Origin: Anticarsia gemmatalis
Lineage: Eukaryota > Arthropoda > Insecta > Lepidoptera > Erebidae
Length of the DNA: 64,000 bases
Assembly (NCBI RefSeq): GCF_050436995.1
Contig: NC_134746.1
Coordinates: forward strand, 11,034,501 to 11,098,500
Direction of reading: 5' to 3'
This document shows positions 24,999-37,428 of this stretch, piece by piece. The first letter of the stretch is position 1. Every line of letters starts with the position of its first letter. The notes under the pieces are model-generated. The model was not told the DNA's origin, did no database searches, and saw only the letters and a list, made by a program, of their open reading frames with translations. Position numbers and translations under genes: made by a program.

Positions 24999-26270
24999 CC
25001 CAAGGCCGCCAACATTGCTCGCAGATTAATTTTACAGTGCTACCGTACTGCACATACCGGTGACTAGACACAACGTGATAACACTAAACCGCATTGTGAC
25101 AGGCATTCTTGGATGTCGTGTTCAATTGTAATTTATATCGAATTACGTAATGGTTCTTAATCTTTGGATTTTAATTAATCAAGATATTTTACCAGGTAAG
25201 CTAGGCATATCGATATTCAGAAATAGACTTCACTCATGGAGAAAACTTATAAGTGCTTCCGATGTACATCTAAGTTAAAGAAAAAAATGTTCTTTAATCA
25301 GATACGATACTTACGTACGCCTTAACCCATTTACCTAAGAAATTCCTGTTACGAAGACTTTTTGACGAATCTGTATCAAAGATATATTATCACAGTGAAA
25401 GTTTGGTAGAAAATGTAATACATCTCTTCTTTGGTACTTTTAGTCAGTTAACAAACAACAATTAAGCTTTTTTCGTGGCAAGTATAACACGATAATTTTC
25501 CTGTCCGATGACGCATGACTCTGATTCATATTTAAAATCATTTTGATCTAATTATTTTTAAACGAATACTACCACTGCGTTCGTCATTCAATATACCAGT
25601 ATAAGTTCAACTTTTATTGAGTCATTGAGCACTTAGTCAACTTGTATTTTGAGAAAAACGCACATGAATACAGGCCAATAACGTAAGTTCTTGTTACTTA
25701 CCAAGGATTGCGGATGTTTTTTTGTACCTACTCTACAATAATTAACTATATTCACTTGTGGGATAATAAAAAGTAGGTACTGTGGTCTGACTTTGAGTAA
25801 TAAAAGCCTTAAGGTTCCGTTTTATATGTAAAGTAACACAATCTGAAGACTTAGTTAGGAACTGATTTATCAAATCTTTTTATTAAACCTTTTCGTGCTT
25901 GTGATTTACCAAACTTGTTTTTCAGTAGTTTAGGGGATGGAGCCGCAATGCTCCCTTAATTAGGTATTTTAAGAATTAATCAAAATTACATGTTTTTACC
26001 AAAAATGAGCGTTCATTTATTTACCATCTTCAAGTTCGTCTTGATATTATTCAGAAATATTTATGCACTGAAATAAAGAGCTTCGAAAAAATTTCAAAGT
26101 TAAGACAGACTTATTCAATCACCATTTTTTTCGTCTGTTTAATTTGACATAGTAAACTAGTGAAAGTTATGCAACACATATTCAAATAAAATAAACAAAC
26201 TGCCCTTGGTATAATTAGGTAACAGACATCTTCAGTGGGTGTCCGCAGTATTGTTCGAGCACAATAGCGC

Positions 26271-26280
26271 GATGGCGGCT
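26271..26280 (+). promoter_or_regulatory. YY1/PHO-like site GATGGCGGCT
   Basis: GATGGCGGC matches the YY1/Pleiohomeotic core (AAGATGGCGGC). It lies about 740 bp from a perfect NRF-1 site, in a region without genes. The motif is short, so confidence is low. Confidence 0.2.
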
Positions 26281-27009
26281 CCACAGCGCAGATAATGTGA
26301 ACGTAATGTATGCAGTTGCATCCTATACTCAAGGATTCTCTTAGTCATACGATAGCTGTTTTTGTAGGTGTTAACTGTTGGCAAATATACACGAGTTTGT
26401 AAAGGCATTTTGTTTTTACTTTTAGCCCTTCCTGCAAAGATATCTGTAATTGGTCTTATCAGTGTTTCCTATTTACATATCTGCATTTATTTGATTTGGT
26501 GTTTGACTAATTTATCAAAGAAGGCCTTAGGTTTAGTGAACGAGCTCAGAAGATTGCCGATCCGATATCATGAATGAGTATCATTATAGAATTGTAGAGG
26601 ACATTTTTATAATTGTGGACACATTATAATTTAAGATTGCCAACAATGTGGGTAAATTAAACGTCTAATATATTATTATGTGACCTAAAAATTATACAAA
26701 TATTTATACAAAGTACTATACATCTTCAAAGATAAATCATCAACCGCAAAATCGAACCGTTTAAGCACCTATTACGATTACCCAAGAACAAATAACAATT
26801 GTTACACATAAAACAATATTGCATACATCTTTAAACATAAATACTATTGTTCAACAAAGCGAAAACTATTAAAAATCAATTACAGTTATTTTAATAGAAT
26901 ACTGTTACTGAAACTCTAAGTAATGCTCGTCTAGACATCGCAAAGAAATCTGTGTCACGCCGATGTCAACGCTCCTGCGCACACGCTGAATATTGAGTAG
27001 CGAAGCGAC

Positions 27010-27021
27010 TGCGCATGCGCG
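27010..27021. promoter_or_regulatory. NRF-1/Ewg consensus site
   Basis: TGCGCATGCGCG fits YGCGCAYGCGCR exactly. It stands in a CpG-rich patch (about 26955-27030) within AT-rich sequence. No gene start is seen close by, so it is a candidate distal element or the promoter of a non-coding transcript. Confidence 0.3.
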
Positions 27022-30000
27022 TACCGCACTCAAACTAAATACTTCACAAGATTTACGACAATGTCCAAATATCGAAAAACAGATTAATATTACAGTTTTT
27101 AAACTATCACGGTTTGTACACATAATACAAAATTACTAACGGGTTTTCAACGCGATGAGAATTTTAAGATTTACGACACCTTATTTGCTGCCCGTCGTTT
27201 CGATCGAGCGTTAAGACAGATTAATATTTTCATAATGAACAGCACGTTTCAATCACGTGACTAGAAAATGTATTTAATTTATGAACATTGATTTAATGTG
27301 TGACAATTATTTTTCAAAGAAATTGTGTCTGATTGTAATCTAATCATGCATTATTCGTGTTAACTAGTGTTATGTTCAATGAGTTAGCAGAACTTATAAC
27401 GATGGAATAAAAAATAATGTTTTGTGTGGCGCCAACTATTTATACACGATACATACGTTATGCATATTAAATATACAGTCGTAGCCCTGCTTACACTCTA
27501 ACACCATCTATGCTTATTGAAAATCTCATAATCGAGTATGGGAAGACTGCATTAATACGGTCCAAGTACAGAGTACCCTCAAATTGAAGATGAAAAGTCC
27601 TCCCTGTTGAACATCGTAAGCATATTATAAATCTCCATAAGATGAAAGACCAAACTTATTTCATTAACTACATATTCATAAGCTTTCATTAACATTTCAA
27701 TTTAAATCGATCAGATAAAAGTGTGAAATTTATTCCGTCAAATGCCTCATCAAGATCGGTATTTCAAAAACTAGATTAATGAATTGTGAATATTCAGATG
27801 TGGATGGCACACTTTGATTAATTAAATACAATGACATTTACATTCGATCATTCTGTTATTATTATGTTAATTGTTATGTTTTGTTACGAAACACATGTCA
27901 ACAATGGGAACGTTGACAGGCGAATTGTGAGAAAGTAAACGATCGTATGTAGGCTGTGTTAGCAGACAGATCATTAACGCTATTGTAAAGTGTTACTCAT
28001 CATTTAAATAATTTACAAATACTCGTATGTCTATTGTCTGCTTGCCGTCTGAAAGATAAGTAACGTAAAAACGTGATTTAGTACAACTTTTGCTACTTCA
28101 ACTACATAGAATCGCGTCTTGTTTTCACAGGGGTTATTTTATTCAAATAGTAACATAATCGAAAATATATCGGAGTTTTTAGAGGTACACCAAGTAAATA
28201 ACTTCAATTAAAAGATTACATTGTACACCTAAATATTGATAATAGGTGAGATAAATGATTTTATAATCAATTAAAAACCAATAAACCCAAATCACACGCA
28301 TTCAATCTTATTTCTTACGCCATATGTACCATTAAAAATAAAATCAGGATATCCTTTACGTAATTGCAATAATAATTACGTAAATAATAGTTTTAAAACT
28401 GATCAGCATTCCGTCGAAGAACCTTCAAATGCCTTTTGATAGTGACATTTGCCTTGCTTTAATATTAAATTGGTTCTACTCATTGATGTTTAATTATAAA
28501 GTAGTAGCTATTTTCTAAGGTCTCGCTGTGGACTTATTTGCTCTGTGACTTTGTGTAATTATAGATTACATGTGTAGGACAGGACATGTTTGTTTTGATT
28601 GCTAAAACGGATTAAAAGCCTTGCTAAGATATTAAATCTAAAATATTAAAATAAATAGGCTATATCAACATTAATTTCGAAGAGATAATTTAAATTACTT
28701 GATTTTTACATGCTGATTTCTGAAACATGACACCAGTCTTAGAAAGACAGGTGATACTCACAGGGAGAAATACCTTACTAAAATTAGCAACTTTTCATAT
28801 AAAATAATACCTACTAAAACAAGTCAAAAATCTAACAAGGTTGCATTTATTTACTAATATACTTTCAGTGTTTACTTAAAACACCGATCGATTAAAATTC
28901 AGTCATTATTTTGGTAATAAAATAAACAGGACGACTGCATCAAATGTCAAGATGTTATGTAGATCAGATGGCTGTAACCTTGCACTGCAAATACGTAATC
29001 ATTACAATGTTATATGTTAATACTAATGCATCGAGAAGGTACTAGTCTATACCCCGAATCTCACTTGCAATTATTTAAATGTCTGATTATTTCTTACAAT
29101 TAAACGTAAACTGGGTTATATGAACAGTGTCTTACAGAAATTTCTTTAAGTAACCAGTTATGAAAAGGTTTGCCTAGTAGTATATTGTAGTAGTGTATGT
29201 AGCCTAGGTAACTTCTATAAATTGTTACCTAACGGTAAACACGGTTTCCCTGAAAATTCTATCAGGATAGATAGAAAACACTGTCGGTATGTGTGTTATG
29301 TCTATATGTATAATGTTTAGTAGAAAACTTAAACAAAATCGTGAACTTAAACCACTTACCTCCATACATTCACCCCACTGCCTAGTTATCTTTAGTACCT
29401 AGTCTCTACAGTAACAGATATCTTACATATTCAATTATTATCTGCGATAGTCAAGTAATAGCATATAATCTATATGTATCGTGAGCTAGGTCTCAGCAGT
29501 GAAGAGAAACGTCCCATGACCTTACTGCATACTTCGGCGACAACTGCAAATGCCAACCGTTTCCCATAGACAACGATGTGTTCGAGTGCTGTAATTGGTA
29601 AATACATCTTACTTTCTTATCGTTACGCCTAACATACTATCTTTAAATTGTTTAAATACACAATACGTGAGACTGAGTTTATAAAATAACTGTACACTTA
29701 ACCCTTTTGATTACGGACGAACCTACGGTTGATAGCTCCTTGAAGAAACTAACACTTACCATGATGAGATGATTTTCTAAAGTCTATTGTCTAGTGTTTT
29801 GAGTGTAACCTCCTACTTCATTGCCATCGTGACTGTTAGTCATGGAAACTACATACGTTATGCGTTAATGCGGATTTATACGATACTCATTTAAAAAGCT
29901 TATGTTTGCTGGTGATTCTTAATCCTATAAACATCATTCTAAGTCATGACAAAGCAGACTTGTCCCCAAAAATGCGACACAAACTCTGTGGCAAAGGTTC

Positions 30001-30035
30001 TAGCTCGTCAGTGGCTATATTAATGTTAGTACTTC

Positions 30036-30160
30036 TTACCCCAAGTTTCTGAGGTACATTTAGCGGCAGTTTATCTATTCAATAGCGTTAAAACTCATAC
30101 AAAGAAAACGCTATTGAATAGATAAACTACCACTAGATGTACTCAGAAACCGGGGGTTAG
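30036..30160. repeat. MITE-like inverted repeat (~54-bp arms)
   Basis: The left arm contains AGTTTATCTATTCAATAGCG, preceded by TTTCTGAGGTACAT. The right arm is its near-complement, ending TCAGAAACCGGGGGTTAG. The arms differ at a handful of positions and enclose a loop of about 15 nt. Size and structure fit a miniature inverted-repeat transposable element; the superfamily is not assigned. Confidence 0.7.
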
Positions 30161-31358
30161 TGATATGACGGTTGTAAACGCTTGGGATAAGGCTAGAATC
30201 CTTATAACTTCATTTTATAACTGAATGTGAGCCACCCATGTTTGATAGAGGAACATATACGAGACGTAATAGTAGTGTAGTGTACAAAACAAAAGGCTAT
30301 TGTGCGAAGATTCGTCTGCCTCGTAATAACAGTTCCGGGTCAGTGCAACAAACATTAACTTCGGTTTTAGTTTAGAATATATCCAGAGAGCTTGTATTTG
30401 GACACACAACTTAAACTACAAATGAAATCATGTACATACCTGACGGTAATGCTATAAGGTGTTAGTGCTACATCGATGATTTACCTTTAATCAGGCTTGC
30501 TAGTAATTTTTGAAACATTAACGCTTTTCCACAGATCCTTGTATTCCTAAAACTTAATTATTATACTTAGGCACGTATAATAAGTATATCAAAACTCTAC
30601 CTTTTAATTTCAAGTATGGTCTATTATTATGCTTACTAATTGCTACAGTCAGCTTATCTTCTTAGTGAGAAAAAAGTATGGTCGAATAAAATTTAGAACC
30701 TCCTTTTGAAATCGGTTAATAAAATATTCTATCCTAAATAGCAGAACTGCACAACTATATCTAACTTAAATTTTATTATGATGTTATTTAGATAAGCACT
30801 ACATCATTATAGACACGTAAGTATGTTTGTTACTATAACACTTCCTACGACCCCACGAACTTTTGATCCCGGATAAATATTTACATAAACAGTTATGATA
30901 ATCGTATTTAAAATATACAATATCATTTCCATAAATATCAGTTTAACTTCAATATTAGAAATAGGCAATAGAAAATCCTTATGTCATTGTGTTGAAATAT
31001 ATTACAGCGATAATGTATAAGATATATGGGAACAGTTCGGAGAAAATATCAATCCAACCATACAAATAGAAAAATAGTAGACAATCAAGAGAATCTAATT
31101 TAAATAGGTATGCACTTCATCCCTATACTATCAAGTATCTTAGTAAAGGAATAATTTATAATCATGTTCCTATTTTTAAAGTGGTAAGTAAGGTAATATA
31201 AACTCTATGTCCTTTTAGAAAGAGACGAATGTCTTGTTTTGTGAGGAATTCAATGTATATTTTGCTCTAAGTTCGATTTGGTTTCGATATGAATTCAATT
31301 TTAAAGTCACATAAAACTTTTAAACATTCGTTACGTTACGTGTTATTTCACGATAGTT

Positions 31359-31372
31359 CTGCCATCTGTTGG
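31359..31372 (-). promoter_or_regulatory. CTCF-like motif
   Basis: The reverse strand reads CCAACAGATGGCAG, matching 13 of 14 positions of the CTCF-type consensus CCASYAGRKGGCRS. Insect CTCF recognises a similar core. Whether it is bound is unknown. Confidence 0.25.
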
Positions 31373-32633
31373 CAGTAGCACGCAATACTGGCACTGATCG
31401 CACTACAATACTATAAACCACATAATTTATTTCGAAGAAAAACAAATTGTAATCTCAATAAAGCGAGTTCCTCAATTATAGGCCCTATAAATGGACCTAT
31501 AAATCAAAATAAAGCCTTCAATTACATACTCCAATGTTGTAAATAGCCTGCAGCCAAAAAATTGTGACCAAACTTAATTAAAAACTCGGAACCTTTCAAA
31601 CTCACCGAAATTGGTAGCTTAGGGTCATTTACAGTAAAGTGGAGTGTTAGAATGCGTTGGCATGACACCGTGCGTACCGTTATACGTTGACAATGAGTGT
31701 GTTGGTCCCTCAGGAACTCGCCCCGAATTTTAATTCGACAAGCAAATTAGGCCGTAGCGATATTCTACAATGCTAATTTATGATACAATTCAACACGTTC
31801 GATCACGACTTTACGCACATAATCAGGTTCGACTGGAACTTACTATGAATTATTAAATTTTATATTGCAATTCAAATTCTAAAGTTTGACGAATCGTTTG
31901 TGTCATTCTGACTCAGCATTTTTTATACGGCTCGTAATGGCTTACTAATTTAGTCAATAATTATTTGTTAAGTTTTATATTTTAGCACAGATGTGTGCCA
32001 AAAATGTATGAGCTCTATTGTAACAAAACTCAATAACTAACTTAGACACTAAACTATGACATACAATGGGCAAACCGGTTGTTATTCTGGTCTATTCATT
32101 TTATGCTGAGTTTATTCAATGCTGAAACAACTAGATGTCTTCTTGTATAAAGTATTTATAGATCACGTTTATGGACAATAAAATTAGAATAAGTTGTTCT
32201 TTTTTTTATATTTAAAACAGGTCTAATTGTAATTCTAAATTACAGAATAGTTATTTAAACAGAAACGTTTTTTTCTCAAAAAAAGTGAGTGAACTTAAAC
32301 GATGTCTACTGTTCACACATACAAATGAGTTGAGTCGTGATTATGTTGCTGATCACCGAATTATTAGCAACACGTAATCGAAATTCGATCAAAAACCAGC
32401 CGAGTGTATCTGTGCATATAAATACATGCTTAGGGAATACTTCACACCGATTTTACAGTAAATTGTTTTGTGGTATTTTTTCCTCGAACGTTCTTTTACT
32501 TTGGCTGGTAAATATTATGTCAAACCAATAAATAACTACTTAGTATATTTCGTGATAAGTGATCATGAGCCTAGTCAGTATTGTCACACAGAAGATACTC
32601 GCTTAAGAACTGACCACATCCAACGCTTAACTA

Positions 32634-32860
32634 TCCTACTAACATTATAAACGCGAAAGTTTGTGAAGATGCATAAATGTAGATATGTACATATGTATGT
32701 TTATTCTTTGATACTCTCTCCCGAAAAGCTCCCAGGCGGACTTTAATGAAATTTGGTACACTGATAGCTTAAAACCTGGGTTAACACATAGAATTTACAT
32801 CAACATTTACCCCGAATAAATTTACCTTTTAGCACAGACGAAGTAGCAGGCTAAATCTAG
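32634..32860 (+). mobile_element. Short Helitron-like non-autonomous element
   Basis: It starts TCCTACTAACATTATAAACG and ends CTAG, is preceded by A and followed by T. This fits Helitron rules: 5' TC, 3' CTRR, insertion between A and T, no duplication. The body includes ATGAAATTTGGTACACTGAT and CGAAGTAGCAGG, familiar from short dispersed repeats in Lepidoptera. The 3' hairpin is degenerate. It has no coding capacity. Confidence 0.55.
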
Positions 32861-34870
32861 TACTAAATAAAATCTTTTAGTTAACTCAAAAATTACTTTC
32901 CCTTCGTTGTCTTTCATATCTATAAAATTAATTAGTTTCCTCGACTACGCCCGCATGCAATAGAGTGCTTCTCACAAAGGTTGTATCACCATTCAATTGG
33001 CAGTTCCCTTCATAACCGGAAGTGATAATTTGACAGCTACAATGACACTTCCGCTAAACAATCACGAAGGTACCACGTTAATTAATTCTTTACTATTAAA
33101 AGTTTTTTAATTATCAACATTTGTCTTAATGACAGTCTCTTTGAACCTCTATTTTGACACATGACTTACGTAATGATTAATTAAAATATTGTTTTTTAGA
33201 TATAAAACATATAACTGAACATACAGAAAGTTCAAAACACACATTATTTCTAGTTGCGATACACCTTAAATTTTACCTTTAAATTAAACCTTCGTTTGTA
33301 CACTTAATAGATGATGTAGTTGTAGGTATATAGCATTTCCAAAGTCTCGTTCCCAACTATCTTGGTGTCGGCATTATTATACGGTGTATAGAGATTAGGC
33401 GTTAGACTTCCATGAAACGACTGCAGTTATACTTTGGCATAAGAGAATTCTAATCGATATTCCCAGACAACTGGCTATAAAAATATATTATTCAACCTAT
33501 ACCTGTACCTGTACAAAATGTATGACTTAAAATACAGTTCATTAAACAGAGAGTTTACAAGCTCCGAGTTAGCTTCCTGAGCGGAAATGAGACGACAGTC
33601 ATGGTAGTACATCCGGTCGACATTGACTCTACGATATGTAGCAAGGCCGACAACACTTGACACTTTCAAGACGAGGCCTCAACGACGAGGAAGGGACTTA
33701 TTCGTGTCAATACCAAGTGTAATGTAATCACAGCTCCAATTTGTAGTCTAATTGAATGTTAGATGGTTAAGTCACGGCGAGGATGTAGACAGAATCACGA
33801 ATGTTTTGCTGTTATCGAGTCACTATCAAAACATGGCTGTAAATGGAAATTTGTAAAGATCGTTGACAAGTCGTTTTACAAAATATATTATGCAGAAAAT
33901 AGTAGGTAGGTACTTAAAAGTAAAACGCATTAAGTAAATCTTATGTGGAATTCTCCAAACTAAAAGTAATGGATTAAAGATTTTGCGTTGTCAGAGGTAA
34001 AACGGTTTTCAGAAATGTTCGTTATTTGTAACAACCCCTGAAATCGTCAAACTATATGATAACAATGACGTGAAATGTTGTCGATGTAAATTCATAGTAA
34101 TAGAACTAGAACGCTTTGAAATAAATAAATAGTAAAAATAATTTATTTTACAAATTTGTATATATTCTACCTGTATTATACTATCTATGTTCCCGCTAAC
34201 ACTACACGTGCTATGTATTGTATATGTATTTGTAGATATCATAAGAAGAAAGTAACGTACTAGTAGGTATGTCGTAATCATTGCATCATTCTTTATTGAA
34301 AACTTCTGTCCGTACGTATGTTTGTATACAATTAAATTTTAACTCATATTGTTGCCAAAGACAAACAAATTCGGTGATATCACAGAGTATCACGATTAAT
34401 TAACATAATGATTGTAACAAATTGTTTACTATTGTTTTGTGAAAACATCTTTGAGACGACAATGGATGCCTATTGCCTAAAAAGACGCAGAAACCGTTCA
34501 TTCTTTTGCATATCGAGTTAAGTACAGTAAATACACTTTTTATTGAATATAACTAGAAATTGATAAAATTATATTCAGGTACTCGGATTAAAATTACATT
34601 ATATATTGCGTCATAACATTTATTTTTATATAGTACCTATATAAGACTTAAAAACTACATTATAATGATACAATCATGTTAGTATCGCATATTCCCATGG
34701 TCGCTTCATGCTGAACACCCACATGACATGGCATTGACTAGTGAAGACATTAATCTAAGAACTCCTCCTTACTACGAAGACATAAACAATTGACGGACAG
34801 TATTAATTGCCAGCAGCGCGATTGTCTACCACTACCGCGTCGACGAGAATTTTTCTATGAAAATCGGATC

Positions 34871-34889
34871 AGCGCCGCTAGCGGGCGCC
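34871..34889 (-). promoter_or_regulatory. GC-rich CTCF-like motif
   Basis: The reverse strand reads GGCGCCCGCTAGCGGCGCT, close to the CTCF core CGCCCCCTAGTGG with two differences. It lies about 220 bp past the end of the C16orf89-like gene, between it and the gene-free region. Confidence 0.2.
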
Positions 34890-35106
34890 GTAGGAACTAT
34901 TTTTGCAGTACATTTTTAATGTCTTTACTCGACAGTATCGGCTTTAGATAATCGCGCTACTAACCCCTTTACACACTGCCAGTTTCACTACACTCTACTA
35001 TTTCATCTAAAAGAAAAAACATATCCACTATTATCCTGGATATAAAAGTGAAATGCTTGCCTGGCTGAAGATTTCAATTCTTTGTTTATCTATAAATCAA
35101 TATTCT

Positions 35107-37428
35107 TTAGTAAAATGTTTCCATAATGAATCTTATAGCGGACGCCAATGCTGCACTCGCCACTCCCGTCATATGGCCGTTACATGCACCGTTCATGATT
35201 GCCTCATTCGTCGACAAAAACTCCCATGAAACTCCGTCAGATTTGAATTTTGGTAGAGTGAAATTTTTACGCGGCCTCGTCACATTGAAACATCCATATG
35301 AAGTTTGGAAATCTAAAAGCTCGTCTATCCATGATCGCCGTAGAAACTGAGCGTGGCCCACGAGAGTGCAAAGACTGACTGAAAACAAAATATAAAATAA
35401 TTTATTGGTGTTCTGAAGATATAACATAATAACAAGCCAAAACTTCAGGCATACTAAGGTGAAATGCGTATTCGAGTTAGTTCACGCATTATATTATCTT
35501 ATAATAAAAAGGCCTTGCGAAAGTTTAAAGTTATGGTTCTGAAGTAAATTTAAGGAGAGTTAATTTTCAGTAGAAAAATACTTACTCTGTTCTAAAATTA
35601 AATCCGGTATTTCAAAGTCAAAGTGTGCAATGTATTCCGCTTCGTTGTAAATCGTCGCGCACAGTTGGTTTATCAGTATGGCATCGTCGGCGTCAGAGAA
35701 AATGGCGCAGTTTCGCGAAAATCGAGTCAATAGCAGGAAAAGTAGTCTGAAAATAAGACTAGATTTTAATTTCCTATATTCTACAAATATACCATCCGTA
35801 GACCAAAAACATACCCCACATCAAGACATATTTTTGTAAAACATGAGAAGCTTATGTTCTCCTAGCCTATAACTAGATGCGGTGGCCAATTTTATTGGGG
35901 AAGGAAGGAGCATTTAGATAAATAATTGTTCATAACGTACTTAGACCAAAAAATAATAAGACATTAACATAATTATGAAATTTGAAAACTACGGGAAAAC
36001 TGTGTACCTACAATAACAACTTACTTACCTGTGTGTTATTCCATAACCAAAATGCGTTCCGTTGTTGACCAGGTGGGCACATTTGTAGGGAACATGACAA
36101 TGTGTCATATTTACTTCACGATTTACAGGATTCTGTGCCAGCGACGTTAAGCATGTATCTACAAAGAATTATACAATTTATTAGGACTCTTTATTTCTCG
36201 TGTCTTTGTATAGCAAATCGCGTTTATGAATTCAAACAATAGATAAAAGCCAATTTAAAATACAATAAAAAAATCTATTGACTATGTAGTTACTTACCTG
36301 ATTCATTAGGACTTGGTGAAAAAATATCGACATCAAAAACTTTCTCGAAGTAATCAGCCCAATCAAAATATATTTCTTTTAACTTTTTTCTAGAATAATA
36401 CTTTGTTTTCTTGAACAGGTCTAAAGAAAAGTTTGCAAGTTTATTCATCCACGTCGCCTCGTTACTTATTAAATCCAAAACTGTAAAATAAAAGACCATG
36501 TTATTTTTGTACCCGTATAAAAAAAACGCTAATATTTCCGGAAAATGCAAGAAATAATTTTACAAAAAGAATAATTACTTAGTAGAGCAATCATCAATTT
36601 TAACATACTGATTTTTTGTTTGTTAAAGCATTTTCTCTGACCAAAAAGTAAGCAACAACCAGCGTCACGCATAGGGTGTAATTTTAAATATTATATGCAT
36701 AACCAGAATATTCTATAATCAATAGTTATAAAAAGTACTTACGTCCCACGGATCGTTGCTCTACACTACCAAGTTTCACTATGAATTTTTTGGTCATCTT
36801 CGTAAAATATTCCACTACTGCATCGTTGGTCTTCAGCAAGTTTTCCAAGCGAGTTCGTATAAATGCAGGTAATAGCCCTCTGTTCTTCCCTCTGCTTTTC
36901 AGAGAGCTTTTCAAATTAACTACAAATGTAAAAAACACAAATAGCTACTTTTATTGTTTGTGACAGGAAAATCTTCTACACTGAGATCGAATCTCTATGA
37001 TTATAAATTTTGATAAATATTTTTAGCTCTACGTTTAAAAATTACCATTAATGTTACGTTGGTAATCTTATCACAAACATTAACACTTCTCAGAGATGCG
37101 TTTTAAGCTTCTTACCTTTAACAACAAATAGACCGAAATATAAATTTAAATCCACGTAAACTTTATTGTTATTAACGAAAGCAATAGTATCTTCCAATTT
37201 ACTTAAATATTTCTCCATGTCTATTTTTACTGGTAAATCGTCAATTATCTCCATTTCTCTATAAGTATGGATATCGTTAGGTTTTACACAAAATATCACC
37301 GGAATAAATACTGATAGAGTACATAACAACATAATTCTAATACACAGTCGAAACATTTTATTAATATTTAAATACATTTTTGAATTCAGTGAGATTTTCT
37401 TAGAAACTTTTCCGCGAAGACGTTTCAA
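35107..37428 (-). CDS. Secreted C16orf89/UPF0764-family protein (DUF4735)
   Basis: Six exons on the minus strand, joined in phase: 37428-37116, 36919-36743, 36480-36298, 36158-36029, 35746-35586 and 35378-35107. They encode 411 residues; human C16orf89 is about 400. A signal peptide sits at about residues 25-47 (MFRLCIRIMLLCTLSVFIPV), so Met25 (codon at 37356-37354) may be the real start. The first ATG is kept because it opens the frame. Family hallmarks are GYGITHR (about 261-267) after a Cys-rich stretch (THCHVPYKCAHLV), FLRRSWIDELLDFQ (333-346), GCF, and CNGHMTGVASAALASAIRF (387-405). Asn-X-Thr sites occur near 353 and 360. All introns have GT-AG ends. Members are secreted; their biochemical function is not known. 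I recognise the family from motif memory, not from a search. Confidence 0.8.

Larger units (their letters stand above)
24733..35106. other. Gene-free region with candidate regulatory motifs
   Basis: No gene is supported in about 10 kb. Listed separately are a CRE palindrome (24991), a YY1/PHO-like site (26271), an NRF-1 consensus (27010), an inverted-repeat element (30036-30160), a CTCF-like motif (31359), a Helitron-like element (32634-32860) and a GC-rich CTCF-like motif (34871). The remaining frames are short and without motifs. Confidence 0.5.
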
